Below, piece after piece: positions 4,898 through 5,354 of a DNA stretch of 5,354 nucleotides (position 1 is the stretch's first letter; the number at the start of each line of letters is the position of its first letter). The notes below the pieces were generated by a model. The model ran no database searches. It was not told the origin of the DNA and worked only from the letters and a program-made list of their open reading frames with translations. Made by a program: the position numbers and the translations under genes. This DNA is from Planctomycetota bacterium (GTDB lineage Bacteria > Planctomycetota > Planctomycetia > Pirellulales > Pirellulaceae): NCBI GenBank assembly GCA_023417165.1, contig JAEZGD010000472.1:1-5354 (forward strand), given 5' to 3'.

Positions 4898-5302
4898 ATG
4901 TCGAAGCCCAACCTCATCATCTCTTTGACCGATCGCGATCAACTGCAAACTCTCATTAACTCGGCTCGGCTCGACTCGCGCGTGCCGCTGACTATTTTGA
5001 ATAGCCTGGAAGGCGAACTGGCGCGTGCCGAGGTGGTCTCGCAGTGGGAAGTCCCAGCGGATGTAGTGACCATGAACTCGCTGGTCACGTTCGTCGATCT
5101 GGCCACCAACGAAGAAGAGAGCTACACAATCGTCTATCCTCGTGACGCAGATCTGCTCAATGACAAGATCTCGATCTTCGCCCCGGTCGCGACGGCATTG
5201 CTCGGCTTTCGCGTCGGCGACATCGTGGAATGGGAAGTGCCCGCAGGCACCTGCCGCCTGAAGATCTTGACGGTGGAAAATGCCGCCGTCGTGCCGTCGT
5301 AA
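4898..5302 (+). CDS. rnk: Rnk-like nucleoside diphosphate kinase regulator, GreA/GreB C-terminal fold
   Basis: The 134-residue protein is almost the length of E. coli Rnk (136) and follows its plan: a short helical N-terminal part at about 1-48 and a GreA/GreB C-terminal (FKBP-like) domain at about 50-130. Family signatures are PADVVTMNS at 53-61, DLATNEEE at 67-74, IVYPRDAD at 78-85, SIFAPVATALLGFRVGD at 92-108 and the WEVPAG strand at 112-117. E. coli Rnk raises nucleoside diphosphate kinase levels and binds RNA polymerase near the secondary channel, competing with Gre factors and DksA. It lacks the long acidic coiled-coil tip of GreA, so it should not stimulate RNA cleavage. ATG 4898 is preceded by AGAGG with a suitable gap. 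It lies 148 bases after the Usp gene behind a GC-rich hairpin, so it may have its own promoter or depend on read-through; I see no clear promoter. The gene cut off at the left edge is a related copy. The symbol reflects family membership, not proven function. Confidence 0.9.
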   Translation: MSKPNLIISLTDRDQLQTLINSARLDSRVPLTILNSLEGELARAEVVSQWEVPADVVTMNSLVTFVDLATNEEESYTIVYPRDADLLNDKISIFAPVATALLGFRVGDIVEWEVPAGTCRLKILTVENAAVVPS

Positions 5303-5312
5303 GTAGGAGCAT

Positions 5313-5340
5313 GCGCCCCGGCTGCTTATGGCCGGGGCGC
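5313..5340 (+). terminator. Strong GC-rich hairpin after the Rnk-like gene
   Basis: GCGCCCCGGC at 5313-5322 pairs perfectly with GCCGGGGCGC at 5331-5340 around an eight-base loop, 10 bases past the stop codon. This ten-pair stem is the strongest in the window and is in the right place to end the plus-strand transcript. No T tract follows in the remaining 14 bases, so it may act without one, with Rho, or as a 3'-end stabiliser. Confidence 0.6.
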
Positions 5341-5354
5341 CAGCTCGATGAGGA

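Overview
The window is a compact regulatory locus with about 57% GC by eye. It has two gene groups pointing away from a central intergenic region. On the minus strand, reading leftwards from 3484, are a soluble PAS-domain histidine kinase, a sigma-54 activator of the NtrC type that overlaps it by 8 bases, a small protein I do not recognise, and a GreA/Rnk-type protein cut off by the left edge. On the plus strand, reading rightwards from 3766, are a tandem universal stress protein (Usp) and a complete Rnk-like protein.

No ribosomal or other taxonomic marker is present. An NtrB/NtrC-like pair clustered with Usp and Rnk proteins would fit a planctomycete or a proteobacterium-like Gram-negative. 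I lean to Planctomycetes, but this is a weak inference from gene style and cannot be proven from the window.

Layout: 1-320 partial GreA/Rnk protein (minus); 343-738 hypothetical protein (minus; could start at 762 or 813); 739-936 control region with a sigma-54-like promoter and repeated dyads; 937-2295 response regulator (minus); 2288-3484 histidine kinase (minus); 3485-3765 divergent control region with a well-spaced sigma-54-like promoter facing the Usp gene; 3766-4749 Usp (plus); 4750-4897 spacer with a hairpin; 4898-5302 Rnk-like protein (plus); 5313-5340 strong hairpin.

Working model (inference): the kinase senses a cytoplasmic signal through its PAS domain and phosphorylates the activator. 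The activator then binds GGCGACA-type sites and drives RNA polymerase-sigma-54 at promoters on both sides, switching on the Usp gene and the small-protein/Rnk group. The outputs are a stress protein and two proteins of the family that acts on RNA polymerase, which would suit a stress or growth-arrest response. The coding calls are firm. The promoter and operator calls are read by eye and are hypotheses.
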